Both the position numbers and the translations under genes were made by a program. A stretch of 64,000 nucleotides of DNA from NCBI GenBank assembly GCA_963788975.1, contig CAWBIJ010000001.1, positions 1 through 64,000 on the forward strand. Reading direction: 5' to 3'. The notes under the pieces are model-generated. The model had not been told where the DNA came from and made no database searches. It saw only the letters and a program-made list of their open reading frames with translations. Positions 32,940 through 45,099 of the stretch are shown here, piece by piece (the stretch's first letter is position 1; each line of letters opens with the position of its first letter). The stretch is from VRUE01 sp963788975. Its GTDB lineage: Bacteria; Actinomycetota; Thermoleophilia; Solirubrobacterales; 70-9.

Positions 32940-34076
32940 ATGGCGTCACCAAACGTAGCAGGGGGCGCGGCTTCCGCCACGCTTAATCAGCTCCTCGATT
33001 CTCCTGAGATCGAGCGGCTGATCGGTGAGTTGGAAGCGACCCGCTGGACGGGTCGCCCCGGCTACCCGATCCGGACGATGGTCGGCCTCTGCTTGGCGAA
33101 GTCCCTCTACGCAATCCCGACCTGGACGAAGACGGTTGCCCTGGTCCGCGAGCATTGGGCGCTCCAGCGAGCGCTTGGCTGCGAAGGCAGCCCGCCTTCG
33201 GTCTACGCCGCGTATAGATTCGCCGAAAAGTTGCGGGCGCACGGCGACAAGCTGGAGCGCTGCATCGACGGGGTAATCGCGGGGTTGCGCTCGAAGCTGC
33301 CGACCTATGGCCGCGACCTTGCCATCGACGCCTCCGACATGCCCGCCTACGCGAATGGACAGCGCGATATTGGGGAGGTCGAGGAGCCGAAGCGCTTCTC
33401 GGATAAGGACGCGACCTGGGGACGCCGCTCGGCGATCTCGACTCGCAAGGGCGGCTCCTTCTATGGCTACCGCCTGCACCTTTCGGCGTGTGTGGCGACG
33501 GGCTTGCCCGTCTCCTGGCGGGTCGAGCCTGCGAACGCCTACGAAGGCTGGCAGGTTGCCCCGTTGCTCGATGAGGCGCGGCGGCGCGGCGCGGCGGCCG
33601 ACACGGCGGCGCTCGACAAGGGCTATGACGACGCAGGGGTCCATGCTGTCTGCGCCGAGCGCGACTGCTTGCCCGTCATTCCCCTTCGGAAAACCACGGG
33701 GGTCAAACGCGGCGACCACAAGCCGCCCCACTGTGAGCATGGCGAGTGGACCTTCGCCGGATCGGATCGTAAGCGGGGAGCCTCAAAGTGGCGCTGCCCG
33801 ACCGGTAAATGCAAGCCCGCCTCAACGTGGATCAAGGCCAGCCGCCTGCATCCCCTAATCCCCTACAAGTCGAAGCGCTGGAATTCGATGTACCGCAAGC
33901 GAGTGGCGGTCGAGCGCGAGTTCGGACGGCTCAAGCACGAATGGGGGCTGCGACCGCTTCGGGTCCGTGGGCTGGAGCGCGTCCGGCTCCATGCCGACCT
34001 GACGATCCTGACGAAGCTGGCCTGCACTCTCGCACGGGCGCGGGCTAAGTCTCACGCTCCGCCGCTTCGAGCCTGA
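32940..34076 (+). CDS. IS5/IS1182-like DDE transposase
   Basis: 378 residues. A DUF772-type N-terminal domain (RWTGRPGYPIRTMVGLCLAK) is followed by an RNase H-like core. Catalytic residues are in LAIDASDMPAYANG, ALDKGYDDAGVH and KRVAVEREFGRLKHEWGLRP. A zinc-finger-like insert (HCEHGEW, KWRCPTGKCK) lies before the last acid. The tail overlaps the convergent XRE gene by about 30 bases. Frame intact. Element ends not determined. Confidence 0.85.
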   Translation: MASPNVAGGAASATLNQLLDSPEIERLIGELEATRWTGRPGYPIRTMVGLCLAKSLYAIPTWTKTVALVREHWALQRALGCEGSPPSVYAAYRFAEKLRAHGDKLERCIDGVIAGLRSKLPTYGRDLAIDASDMPAYANGQRDIGEVEEPKRFSDKDATWGRRSAISTRKGGSFYGYRLHLSACVATGLPVSWRVEPANAYEGWQVAPLLDEARRRGAAADTAALDKGYDDAGVHAVCAERDCLPVIPLRKTTGVKRGDHKPPHCEHGEWTFAGSDRKRGASKWRCPTGKCKPASTWIKASRLHPLIPYKSKRWNSMYRKRVAVEREFGRLKHEWGLRPLRVRGLERVRLHADLTILTKLACTLARARAKSHAPPLRA

Positions 34077-34317
34077 ACTGGCCGAGCCGCGTGCCCCCCG
34101 GCTCCCAAGAGAGTCCGGTGAGCAGATCGGCTGGCTCGACGCCGAGCGCCCCAGCGAGCTTCACAAGGGTGTCGATGCGGCAGACCCGTTCGGCGCGCTC
34201 CAGCTGACCCACGGCGGTGCGGTGCAGCGAAGCGCGCACTGCCGTGTCTTCTTGCGACTGGTTAGCGCGCTTCCGGCAGTCGCGGAGGTTCGCGCCGAAG
34301 CGCTGCGCGACGCTCAC
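34045..34317 (-). CDS. XRE-family helix-turn-helix regulator
   Basis: 90 residues from a GTG overlapping the upstream stop (GTGA). HTH of the lambda-repressor type: FGANLRDCRKRANQSQEDTA, LHRTAVGQLERAERVCRIDT, LVKLAGALGVEPADLLTGL. Its tail overlaps the 3' end of the transposase gene. Second gene of a two-gene unit. Confidence 0.85.
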   Translation of the reverse strand: MSVAQRFGANLRDCRKRANQSQEDTAVRASLHRTAVGQLERAERVCRIDTLVKLAGALGVEPADLLTGLSWEPGGTRLGQFRLEAAERET

Positions 34318-34547
34318 AAGCCGAGCTGGTCGAAGTGGACCGCCGCAGGTGTCGGCTTCACAGAGATGCCGCCGCAGTCGAGAAGTCCGACGCTCACGAG
34401 GTCGCGCACGGCGCGCTCTGTGGCATCGCCCTCGTCTATCTCGCGAGCGACGTCGGGGATCGTTAGGGACTTCGGGTGGGTGGCGAGTACCAGGCTTAGA
34501 ACAGCGCGCTGAACCGCCACCTCGGACTGGGTACCGTGGTCGTGCAT
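34314..34547 (-). CDS. small winged-helix-like protein
   Basis: 77 residues, MHDHGTQSEVAVQRAVLSLV, then HPKSLTIPDVAREIDEGDAT and RAVRDLVSVGLLDCGG. The helix-helix-wing order resembles short winged-helix regulators. Stop and start overlap with the XRE gene, so the two are translationally coupled and may act together. Confidence 0.65.
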   Translation of the reverse strand: MHDHGTQSEVAVQRAVLSLVLATHPKSLTIPDVAREIDEGDATERAVRDLVSVGLLDCGGISVKPTPAAVHFDQLGL

Positions 34548-34570
34548 GGGAGCTTTGCCTCCTGTGCCAC

Positions 34571-34601
34571 GGCCCCGGGCAGTTCGCGCTGCGCCGGGGC
34601 C
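34571..34601. other. perfect GC-rich inverted repeat
   Basis: GGCCCCGG/CCGGGGCC around a 15-base centre, between the HTH pair and rpsG. It could help end the rpsL-rpsG transcript or act as an operator for the HTH pair; no T tract. Confidence 0.4.
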
Positions 34602-34725
34602 AATTTGCTTGGACCCGGCGAACCTGAACTACTCAACGGCGAAGGGCAAGCGTTTCGCTAGCCGTATCGCTAGACCCTCAATTAGACCGGCACTTGTCCG
34701 GGCGAGGGATACCCCCACCGCCCGT

Positions 34726-35196
34726 CTACCACCTGTAGTGCGCGAACGCCTTGTTCGCCTGCGCCATGCGGTAGATGTCGTCCTTCCGCTTCCAGGCGCC
34801 GCCCTGCTGCTGCGTGGCGTCGAGGATCTCACTGGCCAGCCGCTCTGACATCGAGTACTCGCGGCGCTGGCGGGCGAAGTCGACTAGCCAGCGGACCGCG
34901 AGGGTGCGGGCGCGGCGGGCCGGGACCTCGACCGGAACCTGGTAGGTGGCGCCGCCGACCCGGCGCGAGCGAACCTCGAGCACCGGGGTTAGCTGCTTGA
35001 TCGCCGCCTCCAGCATCTCCACCGGGTCCTCGCCGCTGCGCTCGCCGACGATCGCCAGAGCGTCGTAGACGAGTCGCTCGGCGAGCGGCTTCTTGCCATC
35101 CTGCATCGTCTTGTTGACGACCTGCTGGACGAGGCGGTTGCGGTACCGAGCGTCGGGCTCGACCGGGCGGATCTGCGCTGCGGAGCGGCGGGGCAT
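34726..35196 (-). CDS. rpsG: 30S ribosomal protein S7
   Basis: 156 residues, the usual length, from ATG 35196 (MPRRSAAQIRPVEPDARYRN). Typical S7 segments: LVQQVVNKTMQDGKKPLAER, YDALAIVGERSGEDPVEMLE, RRVGGATYQVPVEVPARRAR, SERLASEILDATQQQGGAWK, NKAFAHYRW. It nucleates the 30S head on 16S rRNA. It lies 4 bases after rpsL, on the strand opposite to fusA and tuf. Confidence 0.96.
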   Translation of the reverse strand: MPRRSAAQIRPVEPDARYRNRLVQQVVNKTMQDGKKPLAERLVYDALAIVGERSGEDPVEMLEAAIKQLTPVLEVRSRRVGGATYQVPVEVPARRARTLAVRWLVDFARQRREYSMSERLASEILDATQQQGGAWKRKDDIYRMAQANKAFAHYRW

Positions 35197-35200
35197 TCGG

Positions 35201-35596
35201 TCAGCTGGCCTTGACGCCGTAGCGCGAGCGCGCCTGCTTGCGGTCCGAGACGCCGGCGGCGTCCAGGGTGCCGCGCACGACCTTGTAACGGACGCCTGGC
35301 AGATCCTTGACGCGACCACCCCTGACCAGGACCACGGAGTGCTCCTGCAGGTTGTGGCCCTCGCCCGGGATGTAGGTGGTGACCTCCATCCCGTTGGTCA
35401 GCCGCACACGGGCGATCTTGCGCAGGGCAGAGTTCGGCTTCTTCGGCGTCACTGTCGCGACGCGGGTGCAGACACCCCGGCGCTGCGGCGCGGCGACGGC
35501 CTTCTTCCGGCCCTGCCCCGACTTGAGGCCCGGCGTCGTCGTCTTCTTCTTAGGGCGCTTGCGGCCCTTGCGAATGAGTTGGTTCGTGTTCGGCAC
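35201..35596 (-). CDS. rpsL: 30S ribosomal protein S12
   Basis: 131 residues from GTG 35596 (MPNTNQLIRKGRKRPKKKTT). Decoding-centre motifs TPKKPNSALRKIARVRLTNG and YIPGEGHNLQEHSVVLVRGG, then RVKDLPGVRYKVVRG. The Lys positions in TPKKPNS correspond to streptomycin-sensitive wild-type residues. Its 5' end overlaps the end of the upstream membrane-protein frame. Confidence 0.96.
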   Translation of the reverse strand: MPNTNQLIRKGRKRPKKKTTTPGLKSGQGRKKAVAAPQRRGVCTRVATVTPKKPNSALRKIARVRLTNGMEVTTYIPGEGHNLQEHSVVLVRGGRVKDLPGVRYKVVRGTLDAAGVSDRKQARSRYGVKAS

Positions 35597-36510
35597 GGCC
35601 CGGCATAGTAGAGCAGTCCGCCAATGATCAGGCCGATGGCGGCCGCCAGCTCGATGTAGAAGCCGTCCTCGAGCACCGCGGTGGCGCCGGCGAAGCGCGC
35701 TTCCTCCGCGCCCGCGTCCTGCCCGGCGGGAAGGTCCCCGAGCAGGATCACCGCCAGGGAGACGAGGCCGAGGACGAAGACGACCCGTCCCAGCCGCCAC
35801 CGCTTGCGGCGCAGCGCGATGAGGGCGAGGGCGGCGGCAAGCAGCGCCACCGGGATTAGCAGGTAGGAATGGGCCTGGCCGGCGGTTTCTTCGCTGACCG
35901 TCGGCGGCGCCGCCGAGGCGGGGAGGCCCGCGTAGCCGGGCTGGCCGATCTCGACGCTGCGGTAATCGACGAACTGCGAGGCAACGAGGGCCAGGGCGGC
36001 GACGACGATCGCGGCGCAGATCACCCGCTCGAAGCTGAGGAAGGCCCAGACACGCTTCGCGCCCGCCATCGCGAGCGCGGCGAGACGGCGCAGCCGGCGT
36101 TCGATCCAGGAGAAGACGCGCAGCAGCACCACCGCGACGGGACGAAGCCGCCGGCCCAGCCATCGCAGCCAAGGCGTGCATACGGCGCTCACCTTGCGTC
36201 CGAAGGCGGCCAGCCGTGGCCAGGTACGCACCAGCAACCGGTTGAGGCGGCGGTCTGCCGCTCGCGTCCAGGCCTCAGTCCGCGGCCCCTTCACCAGCAG
36301 CGCGTTCAGGCGCCGGTCGGCGGTCCGGGTGTAGCCTTCGGCCCGTACCCGCGCCACCATTGCCCGGCGCCGCGCCGCTGCTATCATCGCGCGTCGCTCA
36401 GGCAGTTTTTTCGCAGTGCGTTTCGCCGGGCCCGCGAGGGCCTTTTTCATGCGCCGATCCCGGTCTTTGCCGGATCGCCTTCGTTTTGTCCGTTTCCGTC
36501 CCCAGATCAC
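35449..36510 (-). CDS. hypothetical membrane protein preceding rpsL
   Basis: The first third is Arg/Ala-rich with an internal repeat (YTRTADRRLNALLVKGPRTE, then WTRAADRRLNRLLVRTW). Then come about four membrane spans (VICAAIVVAALALVASQFV, SYLLIPVALLAAALALIAL, GRVVFVLGLVSLAVILLGD, IELAAAIGLIIGGLLYYAG). The last ~50 residues overlap rpsL out of frame and are Arg-rich, so the real end is probably near 35600 and an indel is possible. Likely the first gene of a leftward unit with rpsL and rpsG. No family recognised. Confidence 0.6.
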   Translation of the reverse strand: MIWGRKRTKRRRSGKDRDRRMKKALAGPAKRTAKKLPERRAMIAAARRRAMVARVRAEGYTRTADRRLNALLVKGPRTEAWTRAADRRLNRLLVRTWPRLAAFGRKVSAVCTPWLRWLGRRLRPVAVVLLRVFSWIERRLRRLAALAMAGAKRVWAFLSFERVICAAIVVAALALVASQFVDYRSVEIGQPGYAGLPASAAPPTVSEETAGQAHSYLLIPVALLAAALALIALRRKRWRLGRVVFVLGLVSLAVILLGDLPAGQDAGAEEARFAGATAVLEDGFYIELAAAIGLIIGGLLYYAGPCRTRTNSFARAASALRRRRRRRASSRGRAGRRPSPRRSAGVSAPASRQ

Positions 36511-36533
36511 GAGAGAACCCCTAACTTAAGACC

Positions 36534-38642
<2,109 letters not shown>

Positions 38643-38769
38643 GCGCCGGGTGCTGGCTATATTTCCCAGGTTCGCCCGCAGGCCGTATTAACCGCGCCGC
38701 TGGTGATGCCCAAGAACTTAAGCAGTCAAAGCAGACAGAAACCGACTTCGAAAGGTAGAACGGAGAGCG

Positions 38770-39954
<1,185 letters not shown>

Positions 39955-39964
39955 GCACGCATCA

Positions 39965-40000
39965 GAGGCGGGCATTCGCCCGCCTCGCCGCTTTCGCGGC
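39965..40000 (+). terminator. hairpin pair after tuf, possible attenuating terminator
   Basis: GAGGCGGGC/GCCCGCCTC with a 4-base loop is followed directly by GCCGC/GCGGC. There is no U tract, so termination would be partial or Rho-assisted. It separates tuf from rpsJ. Confidence 0.5.
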
Positions 40001-40023
40001 AAAGAAAACTGAAAAGACATACG

Positions 40024-40061
40024 ACCAGGGGGCGGCGCCCCACCACCAGGGGGCGGCGCCC
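40024..40061 (+). repeat. 17-base direct repeat in the tuf-rpsJ spacer
   Basis: ACCAGGGGGCGGCGCCC occurs at 40024-40040 and 40045-40061. Each copy is partly self-complementary (GGGCGGCGCCC). It may be a leader structure or a protein-binding site. Confidence 0.5.
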
Positions 40062-40112
40062 TTTCGGCGCGATTAGGGACCGCCCGGGAAAGACAAGAAA
40101 AAGAGCAAAGAA

Positions 40113-40433
40113 GTGGCAGCTATAGCGGCACAAAAGATCAGGATCCGGCTCAAGGCGTACGACCACGACGCCATAGACCGGGCTGCCCGCGAGATCGTCG
40201 AGACGGCGGAGCGCACCGGCGCCAGCGTCTCCGGTCCGGTGCCGCTGCCTACCGAGAAGAACGTCTACTGCGTGATTCGCTCGCCGTTCAAGGACAAGGA
40301 CTCGCGCGAGCACTTCGAGATCCGCACCCACAAGCGGCTGATCGACATCCATCAGCCGTCTCCGAAAACCGTCGACTCGCTGCAGCGCCTCGACTCGCTG
40401 CCGGCGGGCGTCGACATCGAGATCCGCCTCTAA
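40113..40433 (+). CDS. rpsJ: 30S ribosomal protein S10
   Basis: 106 residues from GTG 40113. KIRIRLKAYDHDAIDRAARE, SGPVPLPTEKNVYCVIRSPF and REHFEIRTHKRLIDIHQPSP are standard S10. It binds the 30S head and NusB in antitermination. First gene of the long ribosomal protein operon, 5 bases before rplC. Confidence 0.96.
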   Translation: MAAIAAQKIRIRLKAYDHDAIDRAAREIVETAERTGASVSGPVPLPTEKNVYCVIRSPFKDKDSREHFEIRTHKRLIDIHQPSPKTVDSLQRLDSLPAGVDIEIRL

Positions 40434-40438
40434 CCGCG

Positions 40439-41068
40439 ATGGCCGCGATCCTCGGAAAGAAGCTCGGGATGACGCAGGTCTTTGCCGAGGACGGCGTGGT
40501 GACACCGGTGACTGTGATCGAGGCCGGCCCCTGCAAGGTGACCGCGGTGCGCGAGCCTGAGCGCGACGGCTACGCCGCCGTGCAGCTCGCCTTCGGCGAG
40601 GTCAAGGAGGGCAAGCTCTCGAAGGCTGAGGAGGGTCACCTGAAGAAGGCGGGCGCACCCCCGTCCCGCCACCTGGTCGAGTTCCGCGACGAGGACCTCG
40701 GCGCGGAGGAGGGCCCCAAGGTCGGCGACGACGTCACTGTCGACTCCTTCGAGCCGGGCCAGAAGGTCAAGGTCTCGGGCATCTCGGTCGGCAAGGGCTT
40801 CCAGGGCGGGATCAAGCGCCACAACTTCAGTCGCGGCCCGGTCACTCACGGCTCGCACAACGTGCGGGCCCCCGGCTCGATCGGCGCCAGCGCCTTCCCG
40901 GCTCGCGTCTTCAAGGGGATGCGGATGCCGGGTCAGATGGGCAACAAGCGGATCACCCAGAAGGGCCTCGAAGTGGCCCAGGTCGACACCGAGCGCAACC
41001 TGCTGCTGATCAAGGGCTCCGTGCCCGGCCACCGCAACGCGATGGTGGAGGTGCGGACCGATGGCTAA
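40439..41068 (+). CDS. rplC: 50S ribosomal protein L3
   Basis: 209 residues, MAAILGKKLGMTQVFAEDGV. VTPVTVIEAGPCKVTAVREP and GFQGGIKRHNFSRGPVTHGS, then HNVRAPGSIGASAFPARVFK, are the conserved loops reaching the peptidyl transferase region. Overlaps rplD by 8 bases. Confidence 0.95.
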   Translation: MAAILGKKLGMTQVFAEDGVVTPVTVIEAGPCKVTAVREPERDGYAAVQLAFGEVKEGKLSKAEEGHLKKAGAPPSRHLVEFRDEDLGAEEGPKVGDDVTVDSFEPGQKVKVSGISVGKGFQGGIKRHNFSRGPVTHGSHNVRAPGSIGASAFPARVFKGMRMPGQMGNKRITQKGLEVAQVDTERNLLLIKGSVPGHRNAMVEVRTDG

Positions 41069-41672
41069 GGCCGCTGTGCTCGGCAAGACCACCAAAGCGG
41101 ACCTGCCGAAAGAGCTCTTCACCGAGCCCTTCCATCACTCGCTGGTTGACGAGGCCGCCCGCGCCGACCTCGCTGCGCGCCGCCGCGGCACCGCCTCGAC
41201 CCTGACCCGGGCAGAGGTGGCGATGACCGGAGCAAAGGCCTGGCGCCAGAAGGGCACCGGCCGCGCCCGCGTCGGTGCGCTCAGCGCTCCGAGCCGGTTC
41301 GGCGGCGGCGTCGCCTTCGGCCCGAAGCCGCGCCACTACACGGTAAAGGTCAACCGCAAGGCCCGCCGCCGGGCGCTCCGCTCCGCTCTCTCCGTCCACG
41401 CTGAGCGCGACAGCGTCGCCGTCCTCGACGCGAGCGCCTACGAGACGCCGTCGACAAAGACGGCGGCCGAGGCGCTGGGGAAGTGGGGGGCGAAGCTCCC
41501 GACCCTGGTCGTCGTCGACGCCGATGAGGCTGGCGCCGCCAAGAGCTTTCGCAACATCGACAGAGTCGGCGTCCTCGCCGCGGACGCGGTCGGAGTGGCC
41601 GACGTGATCGGCGCTGCCTCGCTGGTCATCTCGGAAGGCGCGCTGGAGAAGCTGCGGGGGAGGCTGGCCTGA
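41061..41672 (+). CDS. rplD: 50S ribosomal protein L4
   Basis: 203 residues, MAKAAVLGKTTKADLPKELF. The tunnel loop is TGAKAWRQKGTGRARVGALS then APSRFGGGVAFGPKPRHYTV. The C-terminal globular part ends KLRGRLA. Lines the exit tunnel with L22. Overlaps rplW by 1 base. Confidence 0.95.
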   Translation: MAKAAVLGKTTKADLPKELFTEPFHHSLVDEAARADLAARRRGTASTLTRAEVAMTGAKAWRQKGTGRARVGALSAPSRFGGGVAFGPKPRHYTVKVNRKARRRALRSALSVHAERDSVAVLDASAYETPSTKTAAEALGKWGAKLPTLVVVDADEAGAAKSFRNIDRVGVLAADAVGVADVIGAASLVISEGALEKLRGRLA

Positions 41673-41965
41673 TGGACCCCCGCAACGTGCTCGTCCGCCC
41701 CGTGGTCTCGGAGAAGAGCTACGCGCTGATCGCGGAAGGGAAGTACACCTTCCGCGTTGCCGACCGAGCCCACAAGACCCAGATCGCCCACGCGGTCGAA
41801 GAGATCTTCGACGTCAACGTCGACACGGTCCGCACCTCGAAGGTGCGTGCCAAGCCGAAGCGCCGCGGCCTCAGCAAAGGCAAGTCGCGGGCTTGGAAGA
41901 AGGCCGTGGTTCAGCTCGCCCCCGGTGAGCGGATCGAGCTGTTCGAGGGCGCGGAGACCGCCTAA
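41672..41965 (+). CDS. rplW: 50S ribosomal protein L23
   Basis: 97 residues, MDPRNVLVRPVVSEKSYALI. KYTFRVADRAHKTQIAHAVE and a basic loop (RAKPKRRGLSKGKSRAWKKA) are typical. It sits at the tunnel exit and is the trigger-factor and SRP docking site. Confidence 0.95.
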   Translation: MDPRNVLVRPVVSEKSYALIAEGKYTFRVADRAHKTQIAHAVEEIFDVNVDTVRTSKVRAKPKRRGLSKGKSRAWKKAVVQLAPGERIELFEGAETA

Positions 41966-41976
41966 GAGGACTAGAG

Positions 41977-42821
<845 letters not shown>

Positions 42822-42822
<1 letters not shown>

Positions 42823-43094
42823 TGGGACGCTCGACGAAAAAGGGACCGTGGGTGGAAGCGGCGCTGATGAAGCGGATCGTGGCGATGAACGAGTCCGGCA
42901 CGAAGCAGATGGTGAAGACCTGGTCGCGCACTTCGACCGTCTTCCCGGAGATGGTTGGGCACACGATCGCGGTCCACGACGGCCGCAAGCACGTCCCCGT
43001 CTTCATCTCGGAGTCGATGGTCGGCCACAAGCTGGGCGAGTTCGCGCCGACGCGCACCTTCCGCGCCCACTCCGGCACCGGTAAGGGTGAGTAA
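42822..43094 (+). CDS. rpsS: 30S ribosomal protein S19
   Basis: 90 residues from ATG 42822: MGRSTKKGPWVEAALMKRIV, RTSTVFPEMVGHTIAVHDGR, KHVPVFISESMVGHKLGEFA, PTRTFRAHSGTGKGE. Standard S19, a 30S head protein that contacts the A-site finger. The longer frame starting in rplB is rejected. Confidence 0.95.
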
Positions 43095-43096
43095 CG

Positions 43097-43636
43097 ATGG
43101 CCGACGAGAAACAAACCAGCATCAAAAAAACTAAAAAAGCAGCTTTGAAAAAAGCAGCTTCGAAACCGGCTGCGAAAAAAGTCCCTGCCAAGAAAAAAGC
43201 CCAGGCAAAAAAAGCAGAGGGAGCCAAAAAGCCGGCTGCGAAAGCAGCCGCCAAAAAGGCAACTGCCAAAAAAGAGCCTGCGAAGCCGCTGGCGCCGATC
43301 GTGGTCCGCGCCAGCTCCCGCTATGTGCGAGTGGCGCCGCGCAAGGCCCGCCTCGTCGCCGACCAGGTCCGCGGCCTCCACATCGACCGCGCCCGCGCCC
43401 TGCTCCAGTTCTCGCCGCGCGGGGCCGCCGAGGACATCAAGAAGCTGATCGAGTCGGCTGCTTCCAACGCCGAGAACAACCACGACCTGGTTGCGGACGA
43501 GATGCGGATCGCCGAGATAACCGTCGACGAGGGGCCGACCTTGAAGCGCTTCCGGCCTCGGGCCCTGGGCCGGGCAACGCCGATCCACAAGCGAACCAGC
43601 CACATCGCCGTGGCTCTGAGCCCGGAAGAGGACTGA
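43097..43636 (+). CDS. rplV: 50S ribosomal protein L22 with Lys/Ala-rich N-terminal extension
   Basis: 179 residues. The L22 core starts near residue 70 (VVRASSRYVRVAPRKARLVA) and ends normally (RATPIHKRTSHIAVAL). The first ~65 residues form a histone H1-like tail of KKA/AKK units (ASKPAAKKVPAKKKAQAKKA). Typical bacterial L22 has about 110-120 residues. A basic tail on the solvent side could bind rRNA or DNA. The DNA of this segment is unusually A-rich for the region. Confidence 0.94.
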   Translation: MADEKQTSIKKTKKAALKKAASKPAAKKVPAKKKAQAKKAEGAKKPAAKAAAKKATAKKEPAKPLAPIVVRASSRYVRVAPRKARLVADQVRGLHIDRARALLQFSPRGAAEDIKKLIESAASNAENNHDLVADEMRIAEITVDEGPTLKRFRPRALGRATPIHKRTSHIAVALSPEED

Positions 43637-43640
43637 CGAC

Positions 43641-44468
43641 ATGGGACAGAAGATCCATCCGATCGGCTTCCGGGTCGGCTACATCCAGGACTGGAAGTCG
43701 AGCTGGTTCGAGGAGAAAGACTTCGCCGACGTCCTCGAGGAAGACTTGAAGATCCGCGACCACATCGAGGGTAAGCTCGCCCACGCCGGTCTCTCCAGCA
43801 TCACGATCGAGCGCCACGGCGAGATCGCGGTCGACATCCACACCGCGCGGCCCGGCATCGTGATCGGCAAGTCGGGAAGCGAAGTCGACGCGCTGCGCAA
43901 AGAGCTGCACAAGCTGACCGGCAAACCGGTGAAGGTGAATATCAGAGAGGTGAAGCGCCCCGAGCTCGACGCCAAGCTGGTCGCCCAGTCGATCGCCGAG
44001 CAGCTGCAGAACCGGGTCGCCTTCCGTCGCGCGATGAAACGCGCGCTCACCTCGGCGATGCGGTCCGGCGCCAAAGGCGTCAAGGTCCAGGTCTCCGGCC
44101 GGCTCGGCGGTGCCGAGATGGCGCGGACCGAGGGCTACTCGGACGGGCGGGTGCCGCTGCACACGCTGCGGGCCAACATCGACTACGGCTTCTTCGAGGC
44201 GAAAACGACGACCGGCCGGATCGGCGTCAAGTGCTGGATCAACAAGGGCGAGGTGATGCCCGAGGGCTTCCGCTCCGACCAGATCCAGACCGACGGCGAG
44301 CCGCAAGGCGGCCAGCAGCGCGGTGGACGCCCCGGTGGCGATCGCGGCGGACGGCCGGGCGGGGATCGCGGGCGTCCCGGTGGCGATCGCGGCGGGCGTC
44401 TCGGCGGCGGTGGACGTCCCGGTGGCGATCGCGGCCGCGGCGGTCCGCGCGGAGGAGGTGGCCGCTGA
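43641..44468 (+). CDS. rpsC: 30S ribosomal protein S3 with Gly/Arg-rich C-terminus
   Basis: 275 residues. KH domain (IEGKLAHAGLSSITIERHGE, RPGIVIGKSGSEVDALRKEL) and C-terminal domain (RALTSAMRSGAKGVKVQVSG, YGFFEAKTTTGRIGVKCWIN) are standard to about residue 215. The last ~50 residues are RPGGDRGG-type repeats like RGG RNA-binding tails. The coding DNA is a tandem GGTGGCGATCGCGG-type repeat. The tail lies near the mRNA entry. The stop overlaps the rplP start. Confidence 0.95.
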   Translation: MGQKIHPIGFRVGYIQDWKSSWFEEKDFADVLEEDLKIRDHIEGKLAHAGLSSITIERHGEIAVDIHTARPGIVIGKSGSEVDALRKELHKLTGKPVKVNIREVKRPELDAKLVAQSIAEQLQNRVAFRRAMKRALTSAMRSGAKGVKVQVSGRLGGAEMARTEGYSDGRVPLHTLRANIDYGFFEAKTTTGRIGVKCWINKGEVMPEGFRSDQIQTDGEPQGGQQRGGRPGGDRGGRPGGDRGRPGGDRGGRLGGGGRPGGDRGRGGPRGGGGR

Positions 44469-44887
44469 TGCTGATGCCGAAGCGGGTCAAACACCGCAAG
44501 CAGATGCGCGGCCGGATGCGCGGCAATACCAAGGGCGGCAGCACTGTGGCCTTCGGCGAGTACGGCCTGAAGTCGCTCGATCGCGGCTGGATCACCAACC
44601 GCCAGATCGAGGCGGCCCGCGTGGCGATGACCCGCAAGATCAAACGTGGCGGCAAGGTCTGGATCAACGTCTTCCCCGACAAGCCCTACACGAAGAAGCC
44701 CGCCGAGACGCGGATGGGCTCTGGCAAGGGCAACCCCGAGGGCTGGGTCTGCGTGGTCAAGCCCGGCAAGGTGATGTTCGAGCTCGCCGGCGTGCCCGAC
44801 GACCTGGCGCGCGAGGCGCTGCGCCTGGCCGGCCACAAGCTTCCGGTCAGAACCAAGTTCGTCCGGCGCGAGGGGGTCGAGGGCTGA
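44468..44887 (+). CDS. rplP: 50S ribosomal protein L16
   Basis: 139 residues, MLMPKRVKHRKQMRGRMRGN. FGEYGLKSLDRGWITNRQIE, RGGKVWINVFPDKPYTKKPA and RMGSGKGNPEGWVCVVKPGK are diagnostic. Organises the A-site region of 23S rRNA. Overlaps both neighbours by one base. Confidence 0.95.
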   Translation: MLMPKRVKHRKQMRGRMRGNTKGGSTVAFGEYGLKSLDRGWITNRQIEAARVAMTRKIKRGGKVWINVFPDKPYTKKPAETRMGSGKGNPEGWVCVVKPGKVMFELAGVPDDLAREALRLAGHKLPVRTKFVRREGVEG

Positions 44888-45099
44888 TGAAGGCCGCCGA
44901 GGTCCACAACCTCAAAGACGACGAGTTGGTGGCGAAACTGATCGACGCGCGCAAGGAGGCTTTCAACCTGCGCTTCAAGCACGCGACCGGCGAGTTGGAG
45001 AACACCGCGCGACTTGGTTCCGCGAAACGGGACGTGGCCAAGCTGCTGACCGTGGCGCGGCAGCGGGGGATCGATGTCGACAGAGAGCTGAAGAGATGA
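44887..45099 (+). CDS. rpmC: 50S ribosomal protein L29
   Basis: 70 residues, MKAAEVHNLKDDELVAKLID, ARKEAFNLRFKHATGELENT, then KRDVAKLLTVARQRG. Two-helix hairpin at the tunnel exit. Overlaps rplP by one base and rpsQ by four. Confidence 0.94.
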   Translation: MKAAEVHNLKDDELVAKLIDARKEAFNLRFKHATGELENTARLGSAKRDVAKLLTVARQRGIDVDRELKR

